From: Candidatus Aminicenantota bacterium
Lineage (GTDB): Bacteria; Acidobacteriota; Aminicenantia; Aminicenantales; Aminicenantaceae
DNA: 8,439 nucleotides
Assembly: GCA_030617525.1 (NCBI GenBank)
Contig: JAUWVG010000068.1
Location: 1 to 8,439, forward strand
Reading direction: 5' to 3'
Below are positions 6,276 through 8,439 of the stretch, in pieces (position 1 is the stretch's first letter; the number at the start of each line of letters is the position of its first letter). Below the pieces are notes generated by a model. The model worked only from the letters and a program-made list of their open reading frames with translations, did not search any database and was not told the origin of the DNA. The position numbers and the translations under genes are program-made.

Positions 6276-6315
6276 AAACAGAAAAAGAGTTAATTTTATA
6301 AAATAAACAAATGTT

Positions 6316-8439
6316 TTATTTCAGTTCCTTAATCCAGATTCTGCGGAATTCTACATGTGAACCATGCCCCAAAAAGCCGATGTGCCCCTTGTCTTTTTTG
6401 AGTCCCGGATGTTCCCTCCCATCCAGGGTGCCGTTTTGAATAGCATCCGTGATATCGGCATCCACAATGACAGTTCCGTTAAGTTTGACTGTTATACTCT
6501 TTCCATTGGCAATAATTTCCTCGGTGTTCCATTCTCCCACAGGCTTGAGATATCCTCTTTTGGCTGGGACAACACCATAGATTGATCCGTGATATTGATA
6601 GGATTTAAGATCTTTGTATTTATCAGCCGAGTTATCCAGGATTTGAAGCTCCATTCCCAAATAGGCTGCATCTCCATTCAATGGGGCTCGAATCCCCAGT
6701 CCATTGTTGGCACCGGGTGTAAGTCTGAACTCAAAACGCAGGATAAAATCGCTGAATTGTTGTTCGGTGTAGAGATTCCCCCCCCCGCGGTCAGGGACGA
6801 CAATAAGTCTTCCTTCATCAGCCTCATACCCTAAAGTATTCCCAATCCAACCGGAAAGGTCCTTGCCATTAAAAAGAGAAATAAATCCGTCTTGTTCCCA
6901 CAGAACTTCCAGATAATCCTTAATCCGGTTGATCATATCTCTGTCTTCCACAATATCGGCCGCTTGTTTGAGTGCCGCCTCTACATCGGGTCCAACAAGG
7001 CCGGACTCTTCTTCTCCAGGAAGAGCGATTCTTGTTACAGCCCGTGTCGCATTTAATTGAAGCTCCGGATCTTGGAGAAAAGGCACAACCTGCCGAAGCG
7101 ATTGTTCAGATTTTATTCGGGACAATCCTGATATAATAACTTTTTTATCCGCAGGCTCCACAGCCGCATGGAAAACCACTTCTAGAAGAGAATACTGTTC
7201 CTTGGGCGTCAGTTCCGCTTCCTGAATAAGTCTGATATATCCCTGGAGTGAGACATAACGAAATGTCGGATTTTCGGTTGTCAGGATAATTCTGCACACG
7301 TCCTCCAGCGCTGCGATATCAGGCCACATAGCCAGTGAATAAACAGCAACGGATTGAACTCGGGAATCTTCGCTTCCTGTCTTTTCGATAACAATTTGAA
7401 GAGCCTTTTTCCCTCCGATCCTGGGAAAAATTCTTAAAAGGTTAAGATGATTCGGGTTAGTCTCCAACGCGGCCAGAAGCAGATCAGCTCTGGATTCAAT
7501 ATTTTCTATTAAATTGGCGCTGGCAACAACCGCGTTCTGCAGAAGCAATATCTCTCTATTTTCCGTAGCGGCCAGAAGCATTTCCAAAAGCAGCGGAAGG
7601 TCCTCTTGTCTAGATAGTCTTTCAAGAGCAGCCAGTGCCGTTCCTCGGAGAGTTTCGTCATCAGTCTTTGCCTGATCAAAAACAACATCCACATACTCTT
7701 TTGCTTGACGTTCGGAGAGGACCTCAATCAGGGCGGTACGGGCCAGGAGAGGAACATCATCAATGATTCTGGCTGCTTGAGGAACGATAAAGTGTGTAGG
7801 GAAACTCAGGAAAGCCAGTTTAAGAACCTTGATCTCCTCTTTGGAACCGGTTTGAAGCAGCGGCCAGAGTTCATGAAGTACGGAACTGTTCCCCAGACTC
7901 ACAGCCGCAGGGATGGCCGCAAGACGAACAATAGAGGATTCACTCTTTAGCTCAGAAAGGATAAGTGGAAGAGCAGATGTATCTCCACGTTTTTCCAGCA
8001 TCCCAATAATCTCTGCCCGGACTTCCGGTCGAGAATTTTCCAATCTTTCTATCCATCTGATTGTGGCCTCCGGGCCTGGAATGCGGTCGGACAGTTCAAG
8101 GGCTTTTATACGGAACTCCTTACTGGGACTGTCCATCGCAGCAAGGAGATCATCGAAAATACTTTCTTTAAGGACATCAGCCATTTTCGCCAGTGCAGCA
8201 CAAGCGACATGACTCTCCTGAGGAGACATGTACGACTGGATGAGCTCTCGACAAATATTCACACACAACTGTTTTTTTCCGTGCTCTGCAAGTCTCTGAG
8301 CATAAAGCAGATAAAGAGAGGGAGCTTGGGCCCGTTCATACGGACCGGCCGTTATGGCAAATTTATTGAGAACATCTTCGGCTCGAGGATCACCGATATT
8401 GGCCAGGGCAAAGAGAGTCACACTGCTGAGTTCTCTATC
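6316..8439 (-). CDS. HEAT-repeat protein with C-terminal DUF1080 (3-keto-disaccharide hydrolase-type) domain, 5'-truncated
   Basis: The frame is open to the window edge, so the start and any signal peptide lie outside; 707 codons are visible. A GTG at 8421 is internal. The first ~510 residues are helical repeats of HEAT/PBS-lyase type. Examples of the pattern are ALPLILSELKSESSIVRLAA, TLRGTALAALERLSRQEDLP and SEDSRVQSVAVYSLAMWPDI. Such solenoids usually bind proteins. The last ~190 residues (about 6319-6890) form a DUF1080/PF06439-type jelly roll: LFNGKDLSGW at its start, LRFEFRL-PGANNGLGIRAP in the middle, GMELQILD, and a closing GHIGFLGHGSHVEFRRIWIKEL. Some members of this family hydrolyse 3-keto-glycosides and many are exported; catalytic ability here is unproven. 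The gene ends 326 bases before the kinase start, so co-transcription is uncertain. HEAT-DUF1080 combinations are known in carbohydrate-degrading phyla. Confidence 0.9.
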   Translation of the reverse strand, partial: DRELSSVTLFALANIGDPRAEDVLNKFAITAGPYERAQAPSLYLLYAQRLAEHGKKQLCVNICRELIQSYMSPQESHVACAALAKMADVLKESIFDDLLAAMDSPSKEFRIKALELSDRIPGPEATIRWIERLENSRPEVRAEIIGMLEKRGDTSALPLILSELKSESSIVRLAAIPAAVSLGNSSVLHELWPLLQTGSKEEIKVLKLAFLSFPTHFIVPQAARIIDDVPLLARTALIEVLSERQAKEYVDVVFDQAKTDDETLRGTALAALERLSRQEDLPLLLEMLLAATENREILLLQNAVVASANLIENIESRADLLLAALETNPNHLNLLRIFPRIGGKKALQIVIEKTGSEDSRVQSVAVYSLAMWPDIAALEDVCRIILTTENPTFRYVSLQGYIRLIQEAELTPKEQYSLLEVVFHAAVEPADKKVIISGLSRIKSEQSLRQVVPFLQDPELQLNATRAVTRIALPGEEESGLVGPDVEAALKQAADIVEDRDMINRIKDYLEVLWEQDGFISLFNGKDLSGWIGNTLGYEADEGRLIVVPDRGGGNLYTEQQFSDFILRFEFRLTPGANNGLGIRAPLNGDAAYLGMELQILDNSADKYKDLKSYQYHGSIYGVVPAKRGYLKPVGEWNTEEIIANGKSITVKLNGTVIVDADITDAIQNGTLDGREHPGLKKDKGHIGFLGHGSHVEFRRIWIKELK

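Noticed and set aside
6293..6304. ATTTTATAAAAT palindrome as a terminator of the HEAT-DUF1080 gene
   Set aside because: The stem is purely A/T with no loop, and such palindromes are expected by chance in this AT-rich tract.
6589..6834. 81-codon plus-strand ORF within the DUF1080 region
   Set aside because: It is antisense to a well-supported domain and lacks an SD and protein-like composition.

Overview
The window looks like a bacterial chromosome segment of moderate base composition (mid-40s % GC by eye). The combination of an NtrC-type activator with a PilS/NtrY-like kinase, a Ser/Thr kinase carrying a zinc ribbon, TolB-like domain and TPRs, and a HEAT-DUF1080 protein is the style of Acidobacteriota, Aminicenantota or Planctomycetota genomes. 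An Acidobacteriota/Aminicenantota-like host is my best inference; no rRNA or other marker gene is present to prove it.

Layout. Positions 1-2449 (+) hold a two-component pair: the 3' part of a sigma-54-dependent response regulator, then a membrane histidine kinase whose start overlaps it by 11 bases. Positions 2450-2667 are a compact regulatory region with a dyad of TGTAC half-sites, a perfect -24/-12 sigma-54 promoter, a short 5'-UTR hairpin and a strong Shine-Dalgarno. They lead into a 96-residue acidic protein of unknown function (2668-2958, +). Positions 2959-3170 are a convergent intergenic gap with a start-less minus-strand ORF that may be a gene remnant and seven phased copies of a degenerate 8-bp repeat. 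Positions 3171-5969 (or 5990) (-) encode a large transmembrane Ser/Thr kinase. Positions 5989-6254 are a gene-free segment bounded by an 18/19-bp imperfect inverted repeat and holding a hairpin-rich core; it resembles a non-autonomous (MITE-like) element or structured RNA and includes the upstream region of the kinase gene. Positions 6316-8439 (-) encode a HEAT-repeat protein with a C-terminal DUF1080 domain; its 5' end lies outside the window.

How the parts may work together. The most coherent story is the left third. A membrane sensor kinase would phosphorylate an enhancer-binding activator. The next transcription unit begins with a textbook sigma-54 promoter preceded, about 95 bp from the predicted start site, by a dyad suited to binding a dimeric activator. 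The output of that promoter is the small uncharacterised protein. The link between activator and promoter is inferred from adjacency and promoter class and is not proven by the sequence. The Ser/Thr kinase and HEAT-DUF1080 genes share a strand but are separated by the 325-bp repeat-bearing gap, so they need not form one operon.
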